NCBI GenBank assembly: GCA_037126765.1
Contig: JBBCBC010000025.1
Span: forward strand, 14,068,175-14,132,174
DNA from: Stenogyne calaminthoides
Lineage: Eukaryota > Streptophyta > Magnoliopsida > Lamiales > Lamiaceae
DNA: 64,000 nucleotides
Reading direction: 5' to 3'
Position 1 is the stretch's first letter, and every line of letters starts with the position of its first letter. Under the pieces are notes generated by a model that saw nothing but the letters and a program-made list of their open reading frames with translations, was not told where the DNA came from and did not search any database. Below are positions 1 to 14,146 of the stretch, in pieces. Made by a program: the position numbers and the translations under genes.

Positions 1-3000
1 AATATCGCGAGCAATTTTCGAGAGTTTTGTTCTCCGTTTTACCTATTCTTGCTAGGGCGTCTTTGTACTGACAGTCTCAGTCAGATAATAAATTAGAGAG
101 CAAAAATCAAGAATAAAAAGAGTTCGTAAATTATGTAATTTTATCCGATCCTATTATCAAAATTCCATAATCTCTATTTGTAATCTTTTAAAGAAATGCA
201 AGTATCTTCGTTGTCGCCCTATCTTTCAGGTAAGAATGGTAAACCCGTAAATCCTGGAGTAGCCATCCACGCATTACCGTAGAAAGTATATTTCATATTC
301 ACGAGACCGATTTGAAGGTAATCGTCCAAATAGATCCATGGCGAAGAAATTGGCAAGATTTCATTGACGCCGTCCCGAATCTCAACGGTTAATTGCTTTT
401 CCTTCCCGATATTTAAAGACATGTCCGATCCTTTGAAAAATACTTCATTCTAAGTCCTTCCACTCAGAGACATCCTTAAGCACCCATAAGAGCTTTTAAA
501 GCTCGATTTCATTCACACAGAGCCAACCGCTACTTTTGGAACTCGACAATCAAAGATGTACTTTTTGGGAACTGCTCTAATCACTGTAGACTATCTTTCC
601 TTCGAATCAGCTTGAAGAAAATTTGTCGAGCGTTCGCCATTCTGATAAAGGCATCGACGTTTTAAACTCAACACCGAATCCGCTTGTCGCAGACTGCGAA
701 ACCGATAAAAGGTTGTAGCTTCGTATCTTCACATACGAGACTCCAGCCATTTGTACATCATCATTCTCTTGTTGTTCCGAATCCTTTCGTATAACCAAAG
801 CATCAATCAAGAGCACACACGGCCTTTCTCGTTTCGGCAAAAGAGTTTATGAGATGTTTGCTTCAAATATGCCTTGGAGCATCCACTTCATCGGCACAGA
901 CAATACAGACACCTCTTTGTCGTGACCCATCGCTGATCCACCAACCGTAAAGCCTAGGTACCCTTTTTTGATCATCCTGTAAGTAGATTGGGCTTTTAGA
1001 TCCATACAAAATGAGCACTTCATTGAGATCATTTAGATCAAGGCCCATTCTGCCTCCCATACCTATCAACATAATCATACGCCTCTTTTATATGCTTTCG
1101 ATTAGTATGATTATTAATATAAACTCTCGATACTTAGAAGACTTGTTATTTATCTTTTTCGTTGTCTTTTCACTGTGGCTCAAAGTAAAGAAATTTCTAG
1201 ATTGGACATTATAGTGGGTACGATCGCTACCATCAAAGATTCATATCTGCATATATGGTTTTTTGGGCAGCTTTTTACCTAAAGACGCTTTTATTAAAAG
1301 AGTCTACCTCGACGTGTCTCTCAGACATCTTTGCAGTTGTCTTTCTCACACTGACTGATCAAATTGAGTTTCTTCTGTAAGGAATCGTCTTCCATGATTC
1401 CTCACCGATGCTTTACTAGCTAGGTCCATATTTCGTTTCCTTCGTTGCACCGCCTTTACTCCGCCAATCGTCTTTTTTCTTATGATACAAATTTGCTTTA
1501 TCTGTTTAAACTCAGCCTGACACACCTTTTACATTTTAGAATCACCCGGCTTTTTGAGGATTTGGAAGTGGTTTCATACCCAAGTCCCTTCTTGTTAATC
1601 TGTTCAAAATAGGTGTTCATGTCTTGAACCTGCCAGATGATCTCCGTGAAACCCTATTTTCTAATGCTATATTATCCTCGATGATTTTAGACTTTCATGC
1701 ATTCAAATAGCTTCATCAAATTATTGCTGATTTTGTCATCACCTCGTTGTTTGTTAATAAATAATGATTTTGATCTCGCTTCCGATCGTAGTTCTTGAAT
1801 TTCGCACGTTAAATTCCTCGGCCGCTTCCTGTTAGCTTCAGCAGATGGTTCGTGAGGCTTTACCGAGATCATCTCTTTAGCGTCGATTATTTCGATCCTC
1901 ACCACATTTTCAAATTTCCACTATAAAGATAAGTGTTCACCGCATCGAGAGATCCCTCGCCAATTGCTCGAAAGTAGCCAAAGAAATAATCTCCCAAAGA
2001 AAAGAACGATACAGGCAGGTTTCAACAAAGAAAGTTTGATATACCCCGATCGGGTCCTCCTCAGCCAATGCGCAGATCTCATCACTTCATCCAAGAGAAT
2101 ATCGATTCATTCTCATAGAAGTTTCAACAAAGATCACGGACGATGTAAATCTTCACAGAGGAAAGTATCCAGAATCCTCAGAGGGTGATACGAAACAATA
2201 ATTCCCCAGAGACGTAAGTCAAGAACTACTATTTTTCCGTCCCCACAAGGTTTTATGTTCCTTTTCCCTTTCTCAAGGCCAGTCTGGGGCAAATTGCGCC
2301 AGAATGGACTGCTTCTCACAATAAGCATTCCCTGATCCACTGAACTTTTTCTTCCTAGTGAATCATCATTCTCAGATGATCTATCAGTGACTTCCCTTTC
2401 TCGATAAGAAGGTCCTGAGCTTCTTCTATCCGATTATTATCTCTTCTCTCATCATTTAGATTATCACTTTTTTTCTTTCTTCAGGATCTCTTCGATCATC
2501 GATCCAGTCTTTCTCGGAGATCTCATTGGCCGATCTCCTCCCATCTCTTCCTACTTAAAGGATAACTTATGCACCTTGATACCACCAAGTCGAATATTCG
2601 ATTGAAGTTTTGCAAGGTGAGCGATCTCGTTTCATTTCGACGGCGATATCAACGGGCTATTGGTCTTTGATTCGTCAACAAGTTGCCTTAAAAGCAATCA
2701 CCGATTTTAGTTTGAAGCTCACGTAACCTCATCTTCATCACCGTCTTCTTTCTTTCAATTAAATCAACCGTGAGCTTTGCTGCTCAAGAATGCTTACTGC
2801 TTCATTTTAAATGTTCGGTCTTCGCAATCCTGGATTAACGGACCTCATAACCCATTTCTCAAGTAGAGACTCCAAAATTTGTGAAGTGATATTCACGACA
2901 TCTCTACCAAGTTCTCGAAGCTTGTTTATCGACATTGTAATCCTTCCATCGAAGTTCGCGGATGGTTTCATGGGCGTGATTCTTCACTTTTCAACTTCAC

Positions 3001-5004
3001 CAGCTCGTCACAGACAAACATGATCCGCCATTTCCTCGTGATATTTCAAATTAGTATCCTTAAGATTTCAGCAGCTTTTGAGATGATGAACGCTCAGACC
3101 TTATCCATTGTTTTCATGATAATACGCCTTGGCGAGTAGATTCAGAGTATGCGCTTCTTTTCTCCGGTGATCCATCATACCGGTTTTTTTTCGCATAAGA
3201 CTTCCCGGCAAAGTTCTGATCTCCTCCAATCAAGAAAGCGAAATGAATATATGATGACGGGTCCTTCGATGCACTCCAATTATTCGCTTATTAATCTAAT
3301 CCCGGTGATGGCTGACATATAGTACGGCTCCAACTGTGATACTCATCACATCGGTATCCCTAAGCAGCATCAAGGTATACATACCATAGCATCTTACGCC
3401 AGACGGAAAATGAATTGTAGTTTTAAGTATGTTTTTCAAGATCCGCTCGCTTGACCACAAAGATCTTCCCCAAGACTGATGAGATACAAAGCTGCGTTCA
3501 GAACCAACCCATTTCGATACCACTTGTAGGTCCCGAACGGTGTTTTGCGAGGGCAGTAAGTCTGTATGGCGGGGTGAATAGATCGAAACTTTTTTACAGA
3601 TCAAAGTGGATGGCAATACTGGACAGAAAGTAAAGCAGTGAATCATTACCGATAACTAACTACATTAATCAGCTCGGGCGCGCATCACCGTAACTACTAC
3701 TTAACCGACAAAAAGGAGCTAAGTTTTACCCACGCGAAAACCGCCTAGCGAACGATTCCAAAAAGCTACTTTAACCACCGATCAAGGTCGAGGCCGATCG
3801 ATCGTAGTTTGGTGCTAGCCGATCTCAACTTAGAATATGTGCGCGATTTAAAGGTTAGGCAACAGGTAGATATTAATCGTTAGGTAAAGGCAATATTAAG
3901 ATTTATAAAGTGGGTTCTGGCCAAACCATTCCCACGGCCCACTCTTCCCATCAGCGCGGCACCAACTTAACCAATCGATTCTAGATTTTTGCTAGTCCAA
4001 CACAAGACACCGACAGATATTTAAGGAGTTCTCGCCTTAACCGATCCTGAGCATCGTAACTAGAAACCTTAGTCTGAATAATTCATAAACAACTTAATCC
4101 CAACTTTATATTGATAAGATTGTTTTCGTTCCAACTATGAAATATTTTCTGTTTAAGATAGCTCTATCACTAGATTTAAAAAGATTTATATGCTAAGAAC
4201 TTATGGGATGAACACTTACAGACAATCTTTCGATCGTGGTTCTTCAGGCGGAACTGATAATCGCTTGAGCTTTCTGATTGTTCGTTTTGTCTTCACTCAA
4301 GCAGGATCTCATATTTATCAATCTCAAACCAAAGGAAATTCGCCGAGAAATTTTAAGAGGTTTGCAAGGATCGATGTGACGGCTTCGGTGAATCTATTAC
4401 GGGTCGAAACAAGGAATTTGTATTTTATACCAAGGGGATAGAAAGCAAAGACCAACCTGTGAATTCGCTGGGCCCGATCATACGTGTCTCTGCTCTTCTA
4501 TCAAGTTAACGACGATTTTTCGAAGTGTTGTTCTTCCAACTAAGGTCGAAAGTATTCTTTGCTCGATTATCGATGACGACCAGCCGGGGAACATCGCCAC
4601 TGGTGAGTCGACCGATCAATCAAGGTCGTATCATTTCCACCGATGGAGTCTTCGCGCCGGTACGACTAGCCTTCAACTAGCGGGGTATTTCGACCGATAG
4701 GTCTTCCGTCCGATCTTCGGAATTCATCCGATCTTCAAGCATTCGAAGTTTGAGCTTCATGACTTCACCGAGATATCTGGACTTGGATCGCATCTATTCC
4801 ATTTTTCCTTCAGATTCTCGCCTCGGCTCGATATCGCAAATGATTTTGAACCTCGCATTCGATCTATACATATCGAGGTTCCCCTCAATACGTGACTCCA
4901 TCTATTACATCGCCTGTTCCCCATACAAAGAATTATCAACTCGGTATTCTATAAATCCAGATAAACATCATCACCAATGCGCCCAATTTATTACATGTAT
5001 TTTT
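1..5004 (-). other. Noisy, unrecognised region with broken coding fragments
   Basis: No intact gene. The minus strand carries a run of protein-like but short frames at about 3646-3296, 2340-2134, 1905-1687, 1078-863, 840-607 and 422-219. Their composition is protein-like (for example the stretch YLQIGLVNMKYTFYGNAW near 300), but stops and frame changes fall every 60-120 codons. I recognise no domain. This DNA belongs to the same contig end as the error-rich copy at 5005-11816, so the broken frames may be partly sequencing noise. It could be a decayed transposable element or another integrated element; I cannot choose. Confidence 0.35.
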
Positions 5005-8000
5005 GAACTTTATCAAAACTATAAATTTCCCAACAAATTTCTTCAGTATAAAATTGAGTTGCTATATCATTAAGATTATATAAATAAGTGAAAAAACTCC
5101 ATATTCTCGGTGGTCAGCTACCTATTTATTCATTGTATTTAAAAGGTATTGAAAGTGAGCTGCAAATAAGGAAGTAACGAACGTAAAGGTTCACACTTCA
5201 TACGTGGAGTCAGGAGATGTAAATAAATAATTTATTTATATTTATTAATTAAATATATATCCACACATAATGCAGTTGATAACCTTTCGAATTAAAAGTG
5301 CTTTTGATAACTTCAAATATTTTGAATATCAATCGACTTTTAAGAAGCTTGAAATGTATCTTCTATTCTGCGGTTCGCATAACTTCACGTAGAAAGTTAA
5401 ATGACAGAGTTCGTTTCATGGAGAATACGTGATCACATATAATACAAATCAAAAAAAGGCACTTAAATTGGTAGTTAATGAAAGTTAACTGCGAATAAAT
5501 TCAGCAAGTGGTTATGCTTTGACAAGAGATTCCAAAGACGTATCGGCGAATTCAACCTGTTCTAATCCTTTCCGCCGCAATTACGGGACAGAGGTTGGTG
5601 ATTTCACGCCGCTTCCAGTCACAGTGGCATTTCATATTCGATTTTATCTTAGCCCAACATCACAAGAGGTAAAGTTAAGCCTGCATACCACAACTGTAGG
5701 TGCCGAGTTCACACCACGCTCGCCAACCTCGGCCCTCCACCTCACACTCACTCCACTACATTAACTCCACTAAGGGCATATCCGGTCCTCGCTTCGCGCG
5801 TCAAATGACTTGACGTTACCACCACATCGAATTGAAAGTGCATAACGCCTTGTCGACTTGTTATGCTAAATACACACTGACAACCGATGCGTATGATTAC
5901 GTGATGACGTGTCAGGCAGGGCTGCACGCGCATTAAATTACGTGCAACACACAACTTGGTAAATGCAGCACACCACGCGACATCAGCTACCGGTGTTTGA
6001 CACCATACGCGGAATAATAAACTGGAAAGTGAGATGTGTACTTAAGGTCACTTTAGGTATCAGCACTTCTCTTAACTCGATTTCATGGTAAAAGTCTATG
6101 CTTGGGGGGTGCATTTTCATGCATTTTTGTCGTTATCTGCACACCCCTCGCTTGTTTTAAAAGCAGGTTCACCGTGGAGTGGCATGTTTTTAGCTTAATG
6201 GTGAAAATACTTCAGATAGCGAATTTGCTGGGCCTCTTTTTGTTGGGTATATTTGCTTGCGCACGAACGTATTTAGCTTAATTGTTGAAATGGTTAGCTG
6301 TATTAATGGTCATGGTGTTGGCATATTCTTTGCTTATTTTTCCAAACTTAATCGCATACAGCAAAGAAAAGTTCGTGGTGGTTGGTTAATAAATTACTCT
6401 GCACTAACGCACTTATGCTTTGTTATGTTGTTGGTGTCAATTTGTGCTAAAAGTTGAGCGAATTTATTCCACCTCTATCATTCGGTGTTAAATGAATGGT
6501 GGTGTGTTTATTATAAAGGGATGAGTTGACAAACAAAACGGCATTCAAAACGGCGGATGCTGGGCGAGGATCGAAGATAAGAAGAGACCCCCGACTCTCG
6601 GGACGAATTCAATGACCGCTTGAATCGAGGGTCAAAAGGTTAGTTTTTCCAATTTTTGTCAGCCGTGATTGCTCGAGTCGCAGCACCTGTCGCCTGGTTT
6701 GCGCAAGACACTTATGCAAAGGAGTTTCGAATAAGTGAGCTGTTCGACTGGACTGGCTCAAGCACGCCTCACATCTGCCCAGCAGCCCCCAAATATTTTT
6801 GAATTACTCGAAGTGATCAAGTGCCTCGAGTCGAGCAATCCCTTGATGGTTTACACTACACATAAAGTTTCTTTAAACCCTTTTCTCTTTTTCCTCCATT
6901 TCTTCTTTCTTCCTATTACCTCGACTCCTGTAACCCCTTAAAATCGCCTCAAGATATTTCTTAGTTCTTTTTCACCATTTTCTCCACCAAACCCACTCAA
7001 AGGTATGGGTCACTAATCTCATCTATTTGCACAAGATTAATGGTATTTAATTTAGTATTGAGTAGCTTTTCAAGATATGCTAGCTTGGTCGAATTTTGGG
7101 AATTTTTAAAATTCACGTGATGACATTCCCATTATTCTTCCATGAGTTGTGATTTTTTTGCCTCTATTGTTGACGTATTGCTCAATTGTGGGTTCAATTT
7201 TGTCTCTCAAGTAAAATCCTGGGTTAATTTGAGTATGTTGAAAAAGATGCTGGACCGTCATATTTGTTAATTTGTACAAGTTTTTGTTTTGTTATTGTTG
7301 TGTTTACCATATTGAAAGTTAATTATTTATTTGTCAATGTGTACTGAATCGATGACATCAATTTCAAAGCTTTCATATTCAAAACGCGGGAAATCAAGCG
7401 AAAAGTTGTAGTACGGTTAAGTGTGAGGAATCTTACAATAGTCAGGTGCCTTTGTTGAGTTTAATGACAGATGTTCATGCACATTCTTTGCTCTTCGGGT
7501 TTGATGTCTATTTCAGTTGTACTTATTTATTGATTTATTTCGATATGAACTTTAGAAAGTGCTGGCTGATTTGTTTGTGATGAATGGTAAGAAATGGGAA
7601 ATCTTGTGAGTCAAGTGCGAGAAAGTCATAGAATACTTCAGGTTTTCAGGGTATAAATTGATAAATGTCAGGTTAACACTTTCAATGACAAGTCTTTTCA
7701 GAAAATGGCGTATGTAAACCACAAGGTCGGGCAGAGGCCGAGGCCAGTAGGACCGGTCAAGTACCACCAATCGATCGATGATGAATTGCCAGGAAATTGT
7801 ATTATTTTGCGGTCATTAGAGTTCCTGCCTGTGACCATAATCTTGGATTTCGGACTATTATGAATGGCAAAAGAGATGGCGTAAATTTTGCCTGAAAGAT
7901 CGAAATTATCTGCATCGGATGAGAGTATGACCGCACTGTGATATCGATTTACGTCCTAATTCTTTTCCAGCGGTTGGAATGCAAGAGTTTTCGGATAACG

Positions 8001-11000
8001 ACTATTTAACCACTTCGCTAATGAACGGTGGATCATGGCGGAATTCACGAGCACCGCTATCAGGCATATGGCAGGCTCATTATAATCGAAGTTCACCATT
8101 AATGTCCTTATGCTTTGTATGATCGGAGGCTGGTGCCAGATAATTCCATGCCCCGAGACCAAAGAATTGTTCCATGCGTAGAAGATTTCCAACGCCAGAG
8201 TTGAAGCGTCATATGCAAAGTGGCCATTTGAACCGCCCCATACCAATCGAGAAATGCAAAGCAAATGATACGGAATCCAACTTACTAGCATATCGGAGAA
8301 AATTTCGCCAGCTATTACCATGCTAGGAACCGGAAGGCTCGATTCGAATGATGAACTCTATCGCCACAACCAACACGCTTGACGCTTCTGCCTACTTGAT
8401 GCTACAAGCAGATCGAATGGTGACGAGGGCGTTGCATGTAGTGAAGATAGCTGTTCACAGCTGCGATTACAACATTGTGAGTCTGGATCTCTAAGGGAAT
8501 GGAGCGACCGGTTAAAGAAGCCTAACCTGGCGGCGAAACAGCCACAAGTCGCGAGTTCCGCCTTCAAGGTTGCCAGGCTTCGTAATGCAGTGATGATAGC
8601 TATCACGCCATCCTCATCTCATGTGCGATCTTAAAAGCACCGGCTAAACATCAACCTATCGGGCCTCAGCATCGCTGACGCCAATTCGCCTATATGAAAA
8701 TCTTGAATCAAGGTCTAACCTTTCTTACATTCAAATCAACCCCCACAAGAAGAAAGTGTTAATGCATAAGCGGAATGCAATTCCTCATGAGCGACAACAA
8801 GAAGAATAAATGAAGAAGAACTTATCACCCCGATTTTGACAACAATTCGATCAATGTTGATCAACCAAAGGTAATATTACTAGGTTTGAGAAGAAGATTG
8901 AAGGCCTAAACAAACAATGGCGATTTGAAAGTGAGGACGAATACGTTTGAGTCAAGGCGGATAACGAGGATTTAAGTTCGTGCACAACAGCTTTTAGATT
9001 GAAAATTGAGATTGATGCAGAGCTCCTCTATGTGCATCTCCATTCTGCAACGAAGACCCCTGAATATTTTAACTTCCTCCCTAATCACGGCCGTATAAGA
9101 CATTGAAAGAAGCGGTGCTCAAAATATTTCTTCTTCTCTCAACTTTTCTCCTTACTCTTTTGATCATTGTTATCGATATTTGTCAGACTTTTATTTGTTG
9201 ATGGACGGCGTGGGAATTCTAGCTTCGATGGATCGCACTAGATATCGATTTGACGATAAAGCGGTGTTTGATCGGGTTTATCTGAATCGCGGATTTAATT
9301 CTTCGTACTTGCTTCGAAGCTTTTTAGATGGACGATGATGCTTTCTTTTGAAGCAGGTGGTTGTCTTGAAATGATCTATTCAGCGTGATTGTTGAACCTT
9401 GCTGAGTGCAATTTGTAAGAAAGGTGCTCACCATCGCTGGCTGCTTGTGAGCTTTTCGAGCCGAGAAATTCAAAGGATTCCAGATATGATCGTGATTTTG
9501 TTCCTGAGCGTGTCGCTTACACTTGTGAGTGCTAGAACTCATTTCTTTGAACTTGTTTGAAACTTAACTTTGTGATAATCATCTAAGATGATAAAGAGAC
9601 ATTTTGTTGTTCTATGAAGTCACTGGCCATATATGATCCTACCTAAAGAAAGATTTCCTGGGCTTAGCCAGATGAGCCTTGTGAATCATTTTCTGTCGAA
9701 CATCATAATCAAGTACCCATCGTTTCGCAGTTTCATTCGATCCTTGGTCAACTTGGGGAGCCAAGTAGGTATTCCAGGAGAAATGATCAGGAAATAAAAA
9801 GAGGATACACTCTGTAACGGGAGGAATGAGTAAAAAGAAAAGCTGCAAAAAGAGAAGTCATTTAAAGGGTAGAAAGATAGAAAAACAAAAATGAAAATGA
9901 AATTGAAAATCTAAGAAAAAGATAGTTTTCTTCAAGCGGTTAATAATAATAAAAAAAAGTTGGTAAAGAGGGAACAAAGTTTCCCAAAACCTCGAAAATA
10001 AAAGTGCGAAGGTAACATGAGATAAGGTTGGTATGGGTAAGAGTTCATTGAGAAACCTTAGGGAAAATACGGTTGAAGGTAAAAGGAATATCCGTGAATC
10101 TCTGCACTAACTCTGAGCTCCACAAGCTTGAATGAAGCATTTTCTATCCCACACTATCCCATTCATTCAAAGAGCCCGACATTACAACCTTGCAAAGACC
10201 TCTTGATTAGATGACGAATATGTCTATAGATGGTAGAGAATGAGTTTACAAGCTTATGGTCGCTCATTTGTGTAGATTGACTACAGGATATGCATGACCT
10301 ATACATTGGAGGATGGTACACCATCTGCGGAGAGAATGATGAATGAGCGCTTTTGACCGAAAGTTGCATTTTAGATCATGTTCAATTTGAAGGTGAAGAG
10401 TTTGATCGCAACGGTGCTTGAGATAAAAGTCATTTGCCTGAATTGAACTTGGAACTGATCAGCTATTTGAATCTACAATCACCCCTTTGGCTTTTTTCTT
10501 TGTTCGGGGACAAGTAAATCCTGTTTGGGGGCTTAATATGTATTTTACTTGATTTTATGTTATTTCACAGCTGGGATGTGATGATTCTTGTATGATTTTC
10601 GGGTTATTATATTGTTGAATTTGGTGTAAAAGTTCATTTTTAAGTCATATTTATTTGCAGAACTGGGTTGAAATCTAAGATTTTGGCTTTTAAAATTGAG
10701 AAAAGTGGTCGCTTCAGGTCGAAAGAAATTTTACCCTGGGGTCATACAGGGTCCATGTTGGAGTGTTGAAATGCAATTTGAAATAAACACTATTTTGAGT
10801 AAATGATAGAATCAGCCAATGTCAATTTTGGGCTACACAAATCGACACCAACAACATAAAGTGATAATACTGCAAAGTGAATTTGTGAAAATCTATGACG
10901 CTAAACTTTTTCATCATACAATTAAAAGTTGGAAAATAAAGGAAACAAAGAATATGCACACTAATTCATTAAGTTCTAAGTTAACCACATTTCAACAATT

Positions 11001-11816
11001 AAGATCATCTACATTCATTTCTGTACTGCCAAATATACCAAACAAAGAGAGCCCAACACTTTTAAAAATTCATATACAAGTATTTTCACCATTAAGCTCA
11101 AAAAGGCCATATTTTAACCTCACCAAAAGAAATCTAAAATACAACAAAATGCATAAGAAGGTCGCACAATTTCAAACATGTATTTTGTAAAAGAAATATG
11201 AGTTCAGTGTTGCTTGTACCTAAAGTAGACCTTTCGAAAGTACATCTCCTTTAAAGCTCGAGCATCCACCAAGCTCTAATTTTTGCGGTCACACACCACG
11301 AATACTCTAAATATCGTATGCTGCATACATCTCCTTTAAATCCTGTTGGGGTTGTTGACCATGAATAAACCGCAGGTCGCTGCTGACTCTATACACCCAA
11401 AGCTCCTGTCACAAGGCTGCCCCATTTTTTTTTTTATTAACGAAATTAATTTATAATTTGTTATTATAATTATTTATTTAACTAATTAATGTATTATTTG
11501 ATTAATTTAAAATTATTAATGTCATTGTCATATTATTTCATTAACTAAAAAAGTTGTTAGTTATTTGTTATCAACAATATTAGTTCATCAATCAAAAGAT
11601 AGTTCATTCATTAAAAGTATTGGGCTAGCTTGGTTATAAAAGGTAATAGGTTCATTTATTGAAAAGTATTAGTTCAATTATCAATTTAAACATGAAAAAA
11701 ATATTCACATTATATGAAAAAATATATATATTACATAATTTCTATCCAGAATGGATCATGACGCCACGCTTAGAAAAAATGTGTATAAAATATTACAAAA
11801 TGTATAATATTTGGTT
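5005..11816 (+). repeat. Left (noisy) copy of the ~7-kb segment flanking the gap
   Basis: This stretch matches 12410-19487 in order and orientation. Anchors: the AT-rich block at 5221 equals 12635 (offset 7414), and the block at 11701 equals 19371 (offset 7670). The left copy is therefore about 256 bp shorter over 6.5 kb. Differences are dense small insertions, deletions and substitutions spread evenly, and they destroy the ORF1 reading frame that is open in the other copy. It ends at the N gap. The pattern fits the unpolished end of a contig overlapping the next contig better than an old tandem duplication. Confidence 0.85.
7705..9011 (+). pseudogene. Athila ORF1-like gene, error-ridden copy
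   Basis: Counterpart of the open frame at 15177-16573. The ATG context after a pyrimidine-rich splice-acceptor-like stretch, the RG-rich beginning (GGTCGGGCAGAGGCCGAGGC) and the acidic Q/E-rich tail region are recognisable, but no frame stays open beyond roughly 120 codons. The frame changes are spread along the whole gene, as expected from noisy sequence. Use the 15177 copy to describe the protein. Confidence 0.7.
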
Positions 11817-12316
11817 NNNNNNNNNNNNNNNNNNNNNNNNNNNNNNNNNNNNNNNNNNNNNNNNNNNNNNNNNNNNNNNNNNNNNNNNNNNNNNNNNNNN
11901 NNNNNNNNNNNNNNNNNNNNNNNNNNNNNNNNNNNNNNNNNNNNNNNNNNNNNNNNNNNNNNNNNNNNNNNNNNNNNNNNNNNNNNNNNNNNNNNNNNNN
12001 NNNNNNNNNNNNNNNNNNNNNNNNNNNNNNNNNNNNNNNNNNNNNNNNNNNNNNNNNNNNNNNNNNNNNNNNNNNNNNNNNNNNNNNNNNNNNNNNNNNN
12101 NNNNNNNNNNNNNNNNNNNNNNNNNNNNNNNNNNNNNNNNNNNNNNNNNNNNNNNNNNNNNNNNNNNNNNNNNNNNNNNNNNNNNNNNNNNNNNNNNNNN
12201 NNNNNNNNNNNNNNNNNNNNNNNNNNNNNNNNNNNNNNNNNNNNNNNNNNNNNNNNNNNNNNNNNNNNNNNNNNNNNNNNNNNNNNNNNNNNNNNNNNNN
12301 NNNNNNNNNNNNNNNN
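11817..12316. other. Assembly gap of exactly 500 N
   Basis: A run of 500 undetermined bases. A fixed round size is typical of a scaffolding placeholder, not a measured gap length. Any open frame running through it is meaningless. The sequences on both sides are versions of each other, so the true gap may be negative, meaning the contigs overlap. Confidence 0.99.
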
Positions 12317-13453
12317 GGTAGGTGAAACATCGATTTTTTTCACAGTGGTGACGATCGATCCTATAAGCGGTAATATAAACATCGATCGGTACTTGACTCA
12401 TTGGTTTTGGAACTTTTTTTGGAACTTTTATCAAAACTATAAATTTCCCAACAAATTCTTCATATAAAACTGGTTGAGTTGCTATATATCATTAACACGT
12501 TATATAGCGTGAAAAACTCATATTCTCGAGGGTCACACGATTTATTTGCCTGTATGAAAAGGTATTATGTGATGTTGTAAATAAGTGAAGTAAATGAACG
12601 TAAGGTTCACACTTCATATGTGAGTGGGAGATGTAAATAAATAATTTATTTATATTTATTAATTAAATATATATCCACATAATGAAGTGGATAACCTTTG
12701 AATTGGAAGTTATTTTGATAACTTCAAATATTTTGAAATATTGAACGGGACTTTTAAGAAGGGAAATGTGATCTCATTCTAAAAGGGTTCTGGGCATAAC
12801 TCACGTAGAAAAAGAAACAGACAGAGTTCTGTTCATGGAGAATACGCATCACATATAATACACAAATCAAAAGGCACTTAAATTGTGAACAATGAAAGCA
12901 ATCCGTGAATAAATTCGTGTGGTTGCGTTTCGGACTAAGAGATTCCAGTACGTACGATGAATTCAACCGGGTTCTAATCCTTTCCGCTGCAATTATGGAA
13001 TAGAGGTTGGTGATTTCCTATCGCTCGTTTTCCAACAGGTGCATTTCATAATTGATTTTATCTTAGGCCCAACATCATTAAGAGGTAAAGAAGTCGTGCT
13101 ACCCACAATCTGTAAGTTGTCTGACACCACGTTCGCCAACTCCTCGTCCTCCACCTCACACTCGACTCCATCTACATTCAACTCCACTAAGTGGGGCATA
13201 TCTGGGTCCCTGTCTTTCAAGGCGTCAAATGAATTTGACGTTACGACCATCGAATTAGAGTAAGAATGCCCTTGTTGGACGAGTTATGCTAAATACACAC
13301 TTTGGACAACTGATGTGAAGGATTATGTGATGATGTGTTGTGGCAGGTGGCCATGTCGCGCACACCATGCAACACAATAACTTGGTGTCGTGCACACCAT
13401 GCGACACGAAATACTGGTGTCGCGCACACCATGCGACACAAAAATCCGGTGTC
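12317..13453. other. Start of right contig: AT-rich, non-coding
   Basis: It begins with about 90 bases that correspond only loosely to the sequence before 5005, then enters the duplicated segment. It holds an AT-rich block (12635-12683) and, at 13341-13440, several GTGTCGC / GCGACAC motifs. A minus-strand frame at 13250-12993 (86 codons) has plausible protein composition, but I cannot assign it to a family; a LINE-type remnant is possible. No convincing gene. Confidence 0.5.
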
Positions 13454-13943
13454 ACTTTAAAGGGAGATGTGTACTCGAAGGTCACTTTAGGTACAAGCAC
13501 TTCCCCGAACTCAGATTTGCTTTGCAAAGTCTATGTTTGGGGGGTGTGCATTTTCTTATGCATTTTTGTTGCACCGGCACACCCCCGTTTTGTTTTTGGT
13601 GAGGTTCACCGTATGGCATGTTTTTTAGCTTAATGGTGAAAATACTTGTATATGAATTTTTCCGTGTTGGGCTCTCTTTTGTTGGTATATTTGCTTGTTA
13701 AAGATGAATGTAGATGAGCTTAATTGTTGAAATGTGGTTAGCTTAGAGCTTAATGGTCATGGTGCTTGGTGCATATTCTTTGTTTCACTATTTTTCCAAA
13801 CTTTTAATTGCATAGCAATGAAAAAGTTTGGGGGGTGTGTTCGTTTTCACAAATTCACTTGCACCAATGCACTTATGCTTTATGTTGTTGTTGGTGTCAA
13901 TTTGTGCTTAAAAGTTGAGCGAATTTATTCCAATTCTATCATT
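13454..13943 (+). repeat. Long inverted repeat, left arm
   Basis: About 490 bp that reappear as the reverse complement at 18433-18916. Shared landmarks are CTTTAAAGGGAGATGTGTAC, two G-runs of the form TTTGGGGGGTGTG (near 13536 and 13829), and the inner end ATTTATTCCAATTCTATCAT. The arms flank the Athila-like unit. LTRs of one retroelement would be direct, not inverted, so this is either a fold-back-type structure or two separate insertions of another element in opposite directions. Confidence 0.8.
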
Positions 13944-14146
13944 TGGGTAAGAAATGCAATGGTAAGTGCGGAGCTATAAGTGGGATGAGTTGATGGAAAC
14001 AAAATGACATTCAAATGAGGGATTGCTAAGGAGAGGATTGAGGTGCATAAGGAAGAGACCCCGACTCTCTCGATCGAACGAGCGACCTGGCTTGAATCGA
14101 GGGGTCAAAAGGTTAGTTTTTCTGAATTTTTGCTGAAAATAGCATT

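Noticed and set aside
11659..12467. Long open frames across the gap
   Set aside because: They consist almost entirely of undetermined bases.
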